A DNA stretch of 64,000 nt from Bacteroidota bacterium (GTDB lineage: Bacteria; Bacteroidota; Bacteroidia; B-17B0; Aurantibacillaceae): assembly GCA_021156365.1 (NCBI GenBank), contig JAJNDK010000002.1:434001-498000 (forward strand), read 5' to 3'. Below are positions 25,489 through 34,106 of the stretch, one piece after another. A program made the position numbers and the translations under genes. The notes under the pieces are model-generated. The model saw only the letters and a program-made list of their open reading frames with translations. It made no database searches and was not told the origin of the DNA. How positions within the stretch are numbered: the first letter of the stretch is position 1; each line of letters starts with the position of its first letter.

Positions 25489-27872
25489 CGCGTAAAAGTA
25501 CTCTTCTTTCTTTTGTTCTTATATTTTACTCTCGGTGCCTCGTTATTAAAGTCATTCATCTTTTCATAGGCCTCTGCGAGGTTTTCAGGTATCTCTCCTT
25601 TGTATTTTATTTTATAGTACGAGAAGCCATTATAGGGAATGTCCTTTTTAGCTACCTGCATCTTCACCTGTTTATCCGAATTGTTCTCCTTAAAGCAGGC
25701 GATAAAAGCGTTCCTGCGTTGCTTTTGGAGGCGGGCATACTTCTTTTCGACCAACCCTTTTCCTATATACGTAGTGCACTTGGCCTGTATGGTATAATCG
25801 AGACTTTTATTGCAACATCTTTCGAGCTGTTTCATAAAAAAAGAATCACGTAAGGCTATCTCCGTTACCCGTATCGAATCTTTTTCGGTAAAGTCGGAAT
25901 ACTTCATTTTATTTACCAGGAGGTAGTACTTTTTCTTTGCTTCAAAAAACAAGATGTGTTCCTTTTCCTTGTCGGTATATTCTATAGGATATACGTATAT
26001 ATGCGCAGCAGGATTCTCTTCGAGGAACTCCGCCGCTCTGTTTACAAATTTTTTCTGCCCTTTGCTCAGTTCCACCTGTCCGGTCTCCCAGTGTAGTGTC
26101 TGCGCTTTTTCTATTTCCTTTTCTGTTTTACGGACCTCCATGCGGTAAGGAGTAGTAGCAGGATTGATCACAATATTCTTAAGAAAGTCAATGATCGCAT
26201 CTTTCGGATGCAGTTTTGGTTTTTTTAGCTTGCCCGTGATCGGGATCTCATAATCGATCACATTGCTCTGCTCCCGGATCAGGGGCATGATCAAAGGAAG
26301 CGGGATCCATTTATTCTCTTTGTTCTTTACCCGTTTTGCAATGCGTGGATCTACTATGATCAGATGGTTGTTGCTTTGTATTTGTCCATCCCGTACTTTC
26401 CAGTTTCCTTTTATTTCCATCGTCCCACGGTTCAACGGGTATGACGTATACGTAACCAGGTATGGGTTGAACATGGCCAAAGGGAATTTTTCCAGACTGT
26501 ATTGCATATCGAAATTAGAGCTGTCCTGCGGGTTCACCTTCAGATGGATAACTATCTGCCCGTATGGCTTGATATAACTATGCAGATCCACGCTCACTTC
26601 TTTCCTGTTTTTATCTACGGAATCCGCAGCTACAAAAAGTGAATCTGTAGCAACTGAAAATTTTTCATTGATCGCATAGTCCTCGTATACAAAACGTGCT
26701 TTCGAGATCTCTACCCGGTTCACCTTGTAATAACTGCGGAAAAAATTCGTCGCCAGTTTTTCCACGTATTTTGCTATTTCAAGGATCAGGTTAAAACGCT
26801 GGTTATTGCCGCTTACTGCCAGCACATTGGAGCCGCCTTTCCCAAACACCATCTGGAAATTATCAAGATGATCATACCGTTCGTATTTAAAATAGGGCCG
26901 TAGCAGTGACACGGTATCGAAAATATATTTGTTATTGCCCGGATACAAAGCTTTTATCCCAAGGGAAAGCTTCTCGAAAGAAGCATAATCTTCCTGCGGA
27001 TTTTTCCCGAAGTGCATATCACTGAAAACAACATTGCCTTTCATTCGCAGATCCCGCGCATCCTTTAGACTCCCTTTCGAGCGTATCTTTGCGTCCAGCT
27101 TTGCCCGAAAGCTCCCGTAATTACTGAAGCTTTTCATATACTGTTCCATCACCTGCAGGTCGTATTTAACGATGTCCGCTCTCAGCCTGTAATTCAGGTT
27201 TTTTACGTTGATCGTAAAAACCCCTTCCATACTGCCGGTTTTTACTCCCGATAAAAAAGAATAGTTGAAAGGGATGGTATCCGCCGCACCCCAGCCAATA
27301 GGGCCGCTGCTGATATTCACATTTTTGATATAATAATTTACGGGAGTAATATTTTCGTAATAGAAAAAAGTTCCGTTTTTTATCTTCAGACTACTGATCA
27401 TAAAATGCATCGAAGAGCCTTTCGATGATGTATCTGTCTTATCGGAAGAGAACCGCTGTATCAGATCTCTAAAATTCAGATCCCTTGCACTGTCCTTCTG
27501 AACAATATACCATTTCGGGCGGTTGATCTCCAGCACCCCGATATCAATGGTTTTAGAGAACAGCTTGATCATATCCAGGTTGGCGCTTATTCCATCCGCG
27601 CTAAGCGCCAGGCTATCACTGTTCAGCTCGTATATTTTCGGATGGTGAAGATAAACGGAGCCTGTCAGTGGATTCACCAGGGCCCAGTCTGTTTTTATTT
27701 CCCTGCCGGTGTATTTCACATCATACTTTTCAAGCAGGTATTTCGCTATTGGGGATGCCAATGCAACTAAAAGTACGATAAACACTAAAATAGAACCTGC
27801 CGAAATAAGCAGACGTTTCTTCCAACGCCTTATCCGTGGCTTTGTATGTATTCCTGTTTCATTGCTTTTCAT
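25485..27872 (-). CDS. AsmA/DUF748-like membrane-anchored protein
   Basis: A 795-residue protein with one N-terminal membrane helix (about 21-44, LLISAGSILVFIVLLVALASPI) followed by a long beta-rich periplasmic part. The region around residues 55-300 (VNPLTGSVYLHHPKIYEL, LSADGISANLDMIKLFSKTIDIGVLEINRPKW, SLKIKNGTFFYYENI) is the repeated amphipathic pattern of AsmA/DUF748 proteins. The C-terminal 200 residues are lysine-rich and contain GQVELSKGQKKFVNRAAEFLEENP, which resembles an OmpA-like first helix without the later peptidoglycan motif. Family members take part in outer-membrane lipid transport or assembly; a precise role is not visible. It ends 4 bp into the convergent transporter gene. 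About 215 bp lie upstream. Confidence 0.75.
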   Translation of the reverse strand: MKSNETGIHTKPRIRRWKKRLLISAGSILVFIVLLVALASPIAKYLLEKYDVKYTGREIKTDWALVNPLTGSVYLHHPKIYELNSDSLALSADGISANLDMIKLFSKTIDIGVLEINRPKWYIVQKDSARDLNFRDLIQRFSSDKTDTSSKGSSMHFMISSLKIKNGTFFYYENITPVNYYIKNVNISSGPIGWGAADTIPFNYSFLSGVKTGSMEGVFTINVKNLNYRLRADIVKYDLQVMEQYMKSFSNYGSFRAKLDAKIRSKGSLKDARDLRMKGNVVFSDMHFGKNPQEDYASFEKLSLGIKALYPGNNKYIFDTVSLLRPYFKYERYDHLDNFQMVFGKGGSNVLAVSGNNQRFNLILEIAKYVEKLATNFFRSYYKVNRVEISKARFVYEDYAINEKFSVATDSLFVAADSVDKNRKEVSVDLHSYIKPYGQIVIHLKVNPQDSSNFDMQYSLEKFPLAMFNPYLVTYTSYPLNRGTMEIKGNWKVRDGQIQSNNHLIIVDPRIAKRVKNKENKWIPLPLIMPLIREQSNVIDYEIPITGKLKKPKLHPKDAIIDFLKNIVINPATTPYRMEVRKTEKEIEKAQTLHWETGQVELSKGQKKFVNRAAEFLEENPAAHIYVYPIEYTDKEKEHILFFEAKKKYYLLVNKMKYSDFTEKDSIRVTEIALRDSFFMKQLERCCNKSLDYTIQAKCTTYIGKGLVEKKYARLQKQRRNAFIACFKENNSDKQVKMQVAKKDIPYNGFSYYKIKYKGEIPENLAEAYEKMNDFNNEAPRVKYKNKRKKSTFTR

Positions 27873-28087
27873 AAACAGGGGTTTCTTGAAGGGGAATGGT
27901 TGTAGTCAAAGAACTTATTCATAGATTGGTCATATAAAGACAGCAATGAATTAAGTTTTCTGAGATATTGGCTGAGCAACCTGATCAGGTTACCTTAATA
28001 AGTGGTATTAACGATATACTAAAGATAGTAGTTTTTGTTTTTTCTACTAAAATTTTAAGATTTATTTACAATTGTAGAATGGTACAG

Positions 28088-28386
28088 TTATAATTGACTG
28101 CTCAGGATGAGCACGATAATCAGTGCCGATGCCAGTATAAACATCATTCTTTTGATCCCGATCAGCTTCAGGGTACGGTTCCGTATATGATCCTTTGTTC
28201 CGGCTGACGGGTTCCATAGGTTTTTTGCGCTTGTTTTTCCTCTTTCCACAAGATCTGCCAGCTGTTCCATTATTCCCGGGTTTGCGCGTACCGCAATTAA
28301 AGGAATAGCATCCGGTTGTTTGAAAGCTCTTTGTCGTATTCACTGGCCCGCTTCAGCCTCTTCTCCATGGCAATTATTGTTTTCAT
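28088..28386 (-). pseudogene. Small membrane protein gene interrupted by a frameshift
   Basis: The ATG at 28384-28386 opens MKTIIAMEKRLKRASEYDKELS and then stops after a few odd residues. Adding one A to the AAA run at 28319-28321 (reverse strand) joins it to the frame PDAIPLIAVRANPGIMEQLADLVERGKTS (split here by position, residues about 26-55) and on to a C-terminal membrane helix (MMFILASALIIVLILSS), stop at 28088. The restored protein would be exactly 99 residues. As it stands only the last 60 residues (28088-28270) could be made from an internal ATG. It may be a true pseudogene, a programmed shift, or a one-base sequencing error. The family was not recognised. Confidence 0.55.
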
Positions 28387-28416
28387 GATCCTTTTTTATT
28401 TATGAAGCTGCTGCCA

Positions 28417-28602
28417 TCAAACTGTCACGCGGGGAACCGCATCCGAAGACAGCTCTCTTTCAAAGTACACCTGCTCCTTTAATTCGGGTTTGTATTGCAC
28501 CCTGCAATAGTAGATCTCATCCACATATCGCCTGATAACCAGTTTCACCACAGGATTTGCTTTTGCGTATACAACATCCCCTTCTTTGTATTTATTTTCC
28601 AT
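28417..28602 (-). CDS. Small conserved basic/acidic protein of unknown function
   Basis: A 61-residue protein (starts MENKYKEGDVVYAKANP). It has alternating strands: EGDVVYA, VKLVIRRYVDEIYYCRVQ and QVYFERELSSD. This looks like a small SH3-like beta barrel, as found in short conserved Bacteroidota proteins, and codon positions look protein-coding. The ATG at 28600-28602 follows the terminator of the upstream CsbD-like gene by about 20 bp, so it may need its own promoter or be reached by read-through. Function is unknown. Confidence 0.7.
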   Translation of the reverse strand: MENKYKEGDVVYAKANPVVKLVIRRYVDEIYYCRVQYKPELKEQVYFERELSSDAVPRVTV

Positions 28603-28622
28603 GTTAGTTAAATTATTTTCTT

Positions 28623-28656
28623 AAAAAAGGACAGAATTTTTTAATTCCTGTCCTTT
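28623..28656 (-). terminator. Rho-independent terminator of the CsbD-like gene
   Basis: On the reverse strand AAAGGACAG (28656-28648) pairs with CTGTCCTTT (28634-28626), with AATT/AATT pairing inside, and is followed by further T residues to 28623. It lies 46 bp after the CsbD-like stop codon. Confidence 0.8.
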
Positions 28657-28701
28657 CCCGGTAGTGTTAGTCTTAAATTATTTCTAAAGTTTTTTTGGAA
28701 A

Positions 28702-28953
28702 CTATGCTTTTTCCGTTTCAGTTTTTTCTACTTCAATCTTCACTGCTTCAGTCTTTTTGATGATCTCAATCACCTCTTCACGGTTCTTGTTGAGCTTGCT
28801 TTCCATTCTTTCAAGCAATTCGATTTCTTTACCTTCTTCAAATTTCAGATCTTCGTCTGTTAATTGAGCAAATTGTACTTTCAATTGACTTGCCTGTGCA
28901 CTCCAATCGCCGGTGATCTTGAATGTCGTTTCGTTGTTGTTAGTCGTTTCCAT
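28702..28953 (-). CDS. CsbD-like stress protein
   Basis: An 83-residue, highly charged protein. Residues about 14-64 match the CsbD pattern: ITGDWSAQASQLKVQFAQLTDEDL, then EGKEIELLERMESKLNKNREEV. CsbD proteins (usually 60-70 residues) accumulate in general stress responses in many bacteria; biochemical function is not settled. The extra acidic/lysine tail (KIEVEKTETEKA) is unusual. It is monocistronic, with a clear terminator, and sits among other very small genes that look stress-related. Confidence 0.75.
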   Translation of the reverse strand: METTNNNETTFKITGDWSAQASQLKVQFAQLTDEDLKFEEGKEIELLERMESKLNKNREEVIEIIKKTEAVKIEVEKTETEKA

Positions 28954-29064
28954 GTTTATTTTTGATTTAGATGATTTAAAAAATTACGAAATGCAAAGTT
29001 GATCATAGATGGATCAGAAAACATTACACATTAAAGAGATTATATTACATAAATCACATATTCC

Positions 29065-29451
29065 TCAGTTTTCCGTATTCAAACGACCTTTAAAGTGATC
29101 CCGGAAAAAATCGTGCTGCTCATCCCGCGACATTTTTGGGGCCTGCTTCAATTCGATCTTTATTTTTGAAAAAAGATAATTTCCTCTCAGGATCTTAAGC
29201 AACTCCAGCCTGGCATCAGTTGGTCCGAACAAAACCACTTCATCATAATTCGAAATGACCTCCCCCAGCCTCCTGTAATAAGGTATATACATTTGTTCCA
29301 TACCATTCCCGCTTCTGTCTCTGTCCGTACCTTTTTCCGGATTTGAATGCAGGGAATTGATAATTGATGTTTCGAGCATACCGTTCCTGAGCTCTGTTAA
29401 GTAGGCAACGGAATGATCCATCCAGATTCCTGTTTTTTTATTTCCCGCCAT
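29065..29451 (-). CDS. Small eRF1-domain-like (L7Ae-type fold) protein, copy 2
   Basis: A 128-residue paralogue of the protein at 16682-17083. Shared features are the start KKTGIWMDHSVAYLTEL, the helix YYRRLGEVISNYDEVVLFGPTDARLELLKIL, and the tail with KIKIELKQAPKMSRDEQHDFFRDHF. It fits the same small family related to domain 3 of eRF1/Dom34 translation factors. The two copies have different middle segments (here a Ser/Asn/Gly-rich stretch about residues 35-50). It is 111 bp upstream of the CsbD-like gene, in the same direction, which supports a role under stress; that link is inference. Confidence 0.72.
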   Translation of the reverse strand: MAGNKKTGIWMDHSVAYLTELRNGMLETSIINSLHSNPEKGTDRDRSGNGMEQMYIPYYRRLGEVISNYDEVVLFGPTDARLELLKILRGNYLFSKIKIELKQAPKMSRDEQHDFFRDHFKGRLNTEN

Positions 29452-29697
29452 TGTCTTATAATTTAAACCGTGGATACTTCCGATACACGATACTAAAAAG
29501 CAATCACAAGCGCATAAATATATTCAGAACAAGAATATTTAAACGCAACGTATTTCCGAATGGCAGGATTAATGGCTCCATACTACTAACATTGGTTTCA
29601 TTCGGATCGGTTTTGGTTTACGTGTTCAATGTTAGCCGCAAAGATGGATCTTTCATTGTGGGGAATATTACACAATTGCCCTTTATTTTTACAAAAA

Positions 29698-30258
29698 TCA
29701 CATGTTTTCGAGATTTCCGGTGCGTTTTTCCTTCAATTGCTTGTAGAAAGTAGGAGAAAGTCCCGTAACCTTTTTGAATTGATTAGACAAGTGGGCGACA
29801 CTGCTGTAATGCAATTTATAAGAAATTTCGGTGAGATTAAGCTCATCATACAACAACAGTTCCTTCACCCGCTCAATCTTATTAACGATGATGAATTGCT
29901 GGATGGTGATACCTTTTACTTCCGAAAAAATATTGGAGAGATAGGTGTAGTCATACCCGAGCTTTTCACTTATGTACTCTGAATAATTCACTTTTGGTAA
30001 TTCATCCGAATAATGCACCATTTCGGTAATTACGTTCTTTATTTTTTCGATCAGGATACTTCTTTTATCATCCAACAGCTCCAGTCCTGATTTAGCCAGA
30101 TTTTCCTTCAACTGATCGTGTTGTTGTGCGCTAAGATCTTGGGACATTTCAACCACTCCCAGATCGATACCCATATAAGGCAGGCCCAGCTTCTTCAGCT
30201 CTTCCTCCACCATCATCTTACACCGCTGGCTGACCATATATTTGATATATAATTTCAT
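29698..30258 (-). CDS. AraC-family transcription regulator
   Basis: A 186-residue regulator with no large ligand-binding domain. The C-terminal AraC DNA-binding domain (about 85-178) shows both helix-turn-helix parts: YISEKLGYDYTYLSNIFSEVKGITIQQFIIVNKIERVKELL and LNLTEISYKLHYSSVAHLSNQFKKVTGLSPTFYK (motifs read across these spans). The N-terminal 80 residues (KYMVSQRCKMMVEEELKKLGLPY) resemble the short sensor region of many Bacteroidota AraC proteins. It is transcribed away from the ABC exporter operon, across a 280-bp gap, and may control it or the small genes downstream. Confidence 0.9.
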   Translation of the reverse strand: MKLYIKYMVSQRCKMMVEEELKKLGLPYMGIDLGVVEMSQDLSAQQHDQLKENLAKSGLELLDDKRSILIEKIKNVITEMVHYSDELPKVNYSEYISEKLGYDYTYLSNIFSEVKGITIQQFIIVNKIERVKELLLYDELNLTEISYKLHYSSVAHLSNQFKKVTGLSPTFYKQLKEKRTGNLENM

Positions 30259-30538
30259 GTTTTTCGGAAAAATAAATGTGGTTTCAGCAGCTCAGGAATA
30301 AATACGATTGATGCCATTTCTATGCTCAGTCTATAGAGGAAGGCAGAAGGTTTTCGATTTTGATTAAAGATAGCAAAAATCGACTGATACGCAAGCCTTT
30401 CATACCTCAAAAACCAAGTCGGGAATATTGTTTTGCAGAACAAAACAGCCCGGTTGCAGACAAAGCAGTTGAAATGGTGTATTTGAATTTTATGCGCTGA
30501 TCTTTTCCCCTACTTTTATAATCAAATACTCCTGACAA

Positions 30539-31444
30539 ATGAATTGTATTGAAACTAAAAACCTTGGATATCGCTTCTCCGAAAGTCAAACGGTTCTTTC
30601 CTCCATTCACCTGCAAGTACCCGAAGGATCTATTTATGGCTTCCTTGGTCCGAACGGTGCAGGGAAAACCACCACGCTTAAGCTTATCCTCGGGCTGCTG
30701 AAAAAGCAGGAAGGAAGCATTTCCGTTTTTAATACCCCATTTGATGCAAACAGGATAGAGATCCTGAAAAAAGTCGGTTCACTCATCGAATCGCCTTCTT
30801 TATACGGTCATTTAAGTGCCGCTGACAACCTGGAGATCCTGAGAAGAATTTACAGGTGTCCAAAAGAAAGGATTGCGGAAGTACTTGAGATCGTTGGGCT
30901 ATCGGGAACTGGGACTAAAAAAGCAAGGCAATTCTCATTAGGAATGAAACAGCGTCTGAGTATTGCCGTTGCCTTGCTGCACAATCCTCCTCTCCTGATA
31001 CTGGATGAACCCACCAACGGCCTTGACCCGAATGGTATCATCGAAATACGGGAACTGCTCCGGAATCTGAACAATACATATAAAACTACTATTGTCATTT
31101 CCAGCCACCTCTTATCCGAGATCGAAAAGATCGTTTCACACGTCGGGATTCTGAACCGGGGCGTTCTTTTGTTCCAGGGAACGCTGCAGGAATTACAATT
31201 GAAGCAGGCTGTAAGCTCCGGTATACGTTTCGGGACGAGTGATCCCAAGAAAGCCCTGTCTCTCCTCCTGGAAAAAGGTGTAAAGGCTGAGTTAGAGAAC
31301 AGTGAGATCGTATTGCACACCAGCTCACGCGAAACCGCAGCAGAAATGAATGCCTTGTTGGTTCATAACAATATCAGCGTATTTCAGATGAGCCCGGAAA
31401 AAAATGATCTCGAATCCATTTTTATTGACCTCACAAAAAACTAA
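30539..31444 (+). CDS. ABC transporter ATP-binding protein (BcrA/multidrug-export type)
   Basis: A 301-residue ATPase. Walker A is GPNGAGKTT at 37-45, the signature is FSLGMKQRL at about 133-141, Walker B is LLILDEPTNGLDP around 152-164 and the H-loop is in VISSHLLSEIEK. The C-terminal 90 residues (after RGVLLFQGTL) are typical of BcrA/NatA-type exporters. The permease gene starts 1 bp after its stop, so the two form one transporter, probably for export of an antimicrobial peptide or for lipid-linked stress relief. The LytS/LytTR genes follow in the same direction. Confidence 0.93.
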   Translation: MNCIETKNLGYRFSESQTVLSSIHLQVPEGSIYGFLGPNGAGKTTTLKLILGLLKKQEGSISVFNTPFDANRIEILKKVGSLIESPSLYGHLSAADNLEILRRIYRCPKERIAEVLEIVGLSGTGTKKARQFSLGMKQRLSIAVALLHNPPLLILDEPTNGLDPNGIIEIRELLRNLNNTYKTTIVISSHLLSEIEKIVSHVGILNRGVLLFQGTLQELQLKQAVSSGIRFGTSDPKKALSLLLEKGVKAELENSEIVLHTSSRETAAEMNALLVHNNISVFQMSPEKNDLESIFIDLTKN

Positions 31445-31445
31445 T

Positions 31446-32219
31446 ATGAACTTTATACATTGTTTCCGGAGCGAATGGCTCAAGAAAAAGAACAGTGCAG
31501 CATCCTGGCTCATGCTCATCGGAGGTTTTTTTATTCCACTGATCATTCTCATCGCCCGGATGACGGATATCGACATGCTGTACCGTGAAAATACTTCTTT
31601 GCATGTCTGGGAGATCATTTCCAACAGGTGCTGGCAATTCATGGCTGTTTTCCTGCTACCCATGGGTGTGATCCTGGCCGGCAGTCTTATTACACAGCTT
31701 GAGTTTAAGAACAATACCTGGAAACAGGTGCATGCCACGCCACAATCGCTATCCGTTCTCTTCTTTGCGAAACTATCTGTGATCGTAGTAATGATGCTGC
31801 AGTTCTTCGTGCTTTTTAATATTGGTATTTATTTAGCAGGCGTAGTCCCTTCTTTTTTATTCAGGGGAATTCCCTATCCTCAGGAGTCGATCCCCTTTGT
31901 TGCCATGCTTAAGCTGAATATGGAATTTTTTATCGACTGCCTGCCTGTCATTGCACTCCAATACCTGATCAGCCTGCAGTTCAGGAATTTCCTTGTGCCG
32001 GTAGGAGTCGGACTGGCCTTGCTAGTAGCATCCATGATCGCTGTTTCGTGGAAATATGCATATATTGTTCCGTATGCCTATTGCATGCTGGACTTCATGA
32101 ACAACAGGAACAATCCGTCAGTTCCGGGAACACCTGTTCACACCTGGGCTTTTGCTTATTTTATGGTATTTACCGGCCTTAGCTATATATTGTACATACG
32201 TAAAAAAGAAAAGGGTTAG
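31446..32219 (+). CDS. ABC transporter permease
   Basis: A 257-residue membrane protein, read from ATG at 31446-31448 (MNFIHCFRSEWLKKKNSAASW); an earlier in-frame start at 31404 lies inside the ATPase gene and is less likely. About six hydrophobic segments are visible (for example residues 19-40, 57-80, 105-130, 150-175, 185-205, 230-250). The N-terminal R-S-E-W-L-K-K-K is typical of ABC-2-like permeases in bacitracin-type systems. The gene starts directly after the ATPase stop codon. Substrate unknown. Confidence 0.88.
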   Translation: MNFIHCFRSEWLKKKNSAASWLMLIGGFFIPLIILIARMTDIDMLYRENTSLHVWEIISNRCWQFMAVFLLPMGVILAGSLITQLEFKNNTWKQVHATPQSLSVLFFAKLSVIVVMMLQFFVLFNIGIYLAGVVPSFLFRGIPYPQESIPFVAMLKLNMEFFIDCLPVIALQYLISLQFRNFLVPVGVGLALLVASMIAVSWKYAYIVPYAYCMLDFMNNRNNPSVPGTPVHTWAFAYFMVFTGLSYILYIRKKEKG

Positions 32220-32256
32220 ACCGTTAAGAAATTAATTGCTCCTTAAACTAAAATCA

Positions 32257-33318
32257 ATGAAAAAATCGTTTGTCATTTTCCTGCATGCCGGCTATTGGCT
32301 TTTATACCTTTTTTTGCTCACCTTCTTTCTACTGGGGATGAACATGGCTACCGGCGGCCATCCTGCAACCTTCAAAAGCCTGGGCCTGGCTTTGTTTTGT
32401 TCTCCCGTTGGCATTGCTTCTATCGTTCCAGGCCTGATCGGATTCTACGGTTTTTATTCTTTACTGTTTGATAAATACCTTAGCAGAAAAAAATTCCTTA
32501 TGCTTTTTATCCATGCCGTGCTCGTTTGCATACTGAGCGCAGTGGTATCTGAGCTATTAATGGCTGTAATTTTTCGGGGACCCCGTTCCCATATTAACTG
32601 GAGTTTTGGCACCTGCATTACTATGGGATTATTCTTAGGTTTCATTGCCCTGATCAATGGAATAATAGGCCTGGTGATGAAAGGATTTATTACCTGGTAC
32701 AAGGATATAACGCTGAAGGCCGAGCTCGATAAAAAGAACTACGACATGGAAGTAGCGCTCATCAAAGCACAGATCAATCCGCATTTTTTATTCAATACCA
32801 TTAATAATATTGATGTGCTCATAAAAAAAGATGCCGACAAAGCATCGGAATACCTGAATACGCTATCCGACATTCTGCGTTTCACGTTGTACGATACAAA
32901 AGCTGATAAAATAGAATTGTCAAAAGAGCTATCTTATATCGAAAAATTCATCGGGTTGCAAAAGATCCGCAGCTCCAATCCCGATTATATCCGTTTTATC
33001 ACCAGGGGAACAGCAGGGGCCGCCCTGATAGAACCCATGCTGCTCATTCCTTTTATAGAAAACGCTTTTAAACATGCGGAAAATAAAAAAACGGAAAATG
33101 CCATCAACATCCTGATCGAAATAGAAATAGACCGGATCCGTTTTGTATGTGAAAATCAATATACCCCGAACGGACAGCTCAAACCGGAACACAGCGGACT
33201 GGGGAACAGCCTGATCAAAAGAAGACTGGAGCTATTGTACCCCGGCAAGCATAGCCTCGCAGTAAGCGATGCACAGGGCCTGTATAAAATTAATTTAGTA
33301 CTTTCATTGGACAAATGA
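32257..33318 (+). CDS. LytS-type sensor histidine kinase
   Basis: A 353-residue membrane kinase from ATG at 32257 (MKKSFVIFLHAGYWLLYLFLL). Four hydrophobic segments fill residues about 8-145. The His_kinase domain begins with ALIKAQINPHFLFNTINNIDVL (phosphorylated H176), and the ATPase part has MLLIPFIENAFKHA and GLGNSLIKRRLELLY. This is the LytS/YehU type. Its stop codon overlaps the start of the LytTR regulator (ATGA), showing coupled translation. The pair follows an ABC exporter, a common arrangement in which the kinase reports on envelope stress; the signal is unknown. Confidence 0.93.
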   Translation: MKKSFVIFLHAGYWLLYLFLLTFFLLGMNMATGGHPATFKSLGLALFCSPVGIASIVPGLIGFYGFYSLLFDKYLSRKKFLMLFIHAVLVCILSAVVSELLMAVIFRGPRSHINWSFGTCITMGLFLGFIALINGIIGLVMKGFITWYKDITLKAELDKKNYDMEVALIKAQINPHFLFNTINNIDVLIKKDADKASEYLNTLSDILRFTLYDTKADKIELSKELSYIEKFIGLQKIRSSNPDYIRFITRGTAGAALIEPMLLIPFIENAFKHAENKKTENAINILIEIEIDRIRFVCENQYTPNGQLKPEHSGLGNSLIKRRLELLYPGKHSLAVSDAQGLYKINLVLSLDK

Positions 33319-34007
33319 AGTTGAGCTGTATCATTATCGAAGATGAACCCCTGGCCCTCGAACGCACAAAAGAATACGCCATGCGGGTGCCCTACCTGCA
33401 GGTGATCGCCTGCTTCGATAATGGGCTGGATGCATTAAGCTTTCTTAATGCAAACAAGGTAGACCTGATCTTCCTCGATATTCGCATGGACGAGCTATCG
33501 GGCATACAGCTCCTCGAATCGGTTAAGATCACAAGTGAAGTGATCATAACCACAGCCTACAATGAATATGCGCTAAAAGGGTATGATCTGAATGTAACCG
33601 ATTACCTGTTAAAGCCTTTTACGTTCGCACGTTTCATACAAGCCGTCGACAAGGCACAGGTACGGACCGGCTTGCAGAGAAAAGAGGAGGCTCCTGAAAA
33701 CAAGTTCCTTTTCGTGAAGACCGAATACCGTTTACAAAAACTCTTCCTACAGGAGATCCTCTATATCGAAGGGATGCGCGACTACCGCAGAATTCATCTC
33801 GCCGACAAACGCATTATGACCCTACAGACATTTAAGGAATTTGAACAGCAGATCCCTTCGCAAATTATCTGCCGTGTACACAAATCCTGGATGGTTGCTA
33901 TTGATAAGATCGAATCGATAGAACGGGACCGCATCAGGATCGGGGATACCTATATTCCCGTTTCCGACACTTACAAAACGGCTTTTTATGAGCTGATCGG
34001 ACGTTAA
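33315..34007 (+). CDS. LytTR-family response regulator
   Basis: A 230-residue regulator. The receiver domain (1-120) has the acidic pair in IIEDEPLA, the phosphorylated D55 (LIFLDIRMDE) and the lysine in DYLLKPFTF. The LytTR DNA-binding domain is at about 135-228 (FLFVKTEYRLQKLFLQEILYIEGMRDYRRIHL, ICRVHKSWMVAIDKIESI, IPVSDTYK). Partner of the LytS-type kinase whose stop codon it overlaps by 4 bp. It most likely controls the upstream ABC exporter genes. Confidence 0.95.
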   Translation: MKLSCIIIEDEPLALERTKEYAMRVPYLQVIACFDNGLDALSFLNANKVDLIFLDIRMDELSGIQLLESVKITSEVIITTAYNEYALKGYDLNVTDYLLKPFTFARFIQAVDKAQVRTGLQRKEEAPENKFLFVKTEYRLQKLFLQEILYIEGMRDYRRIHLADKRIMTLQTFKEFEQQIPSQIICRVHKSWMVAIDKIESIERDRIRIGDTYIPVSDTYKTAFYELIGR

Positions 34008-34077
34008 CGGTATCCGGTTTAAATTTGAAAATTCTGTTCTATGACTTTTTCGTGACATTCGTTTTCATTCAAATATT

Positions 34078-34085
34078 TACTTTTG
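34078..34085 (+). promoter_or_regulatory. Promoter -7 box for the small membrane protein gene
   Basis: TACTTTTG matches TAnnTTTG exactly and lies 21 bp before the ATG at 34107. The upstream TTTG box is not well placed (nearest is TTCG at 34058-34061), so this is a partial match. Confidence 0.4.
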
Positions 34086-34106
34086 TTCCGGATCCAATCC
34101 TGAACC

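Noticed and set aside
27978-27991. Palindrome AACCTGATCAGGTT upstream of the AsmA-like gene
   Set aside because: Several perfect 14-bp palindromes are expected by chance in 64 kb, and no promoter box supports it as an operator.
28062-28343. A 93-codon reverse frame overlapping the small membrane protein gene
   Set aside because: It is Cys/Thr/Asn-rich and unrelated to any pattern; the other frame gives a membrane helix and a coherent protein after one-base repair.
29451-29982. Forward frames opposite the AraC gene and its downstream gap
   Set aside because: Antisense to a clearly conserved AraC domain and with no coherent protein features.
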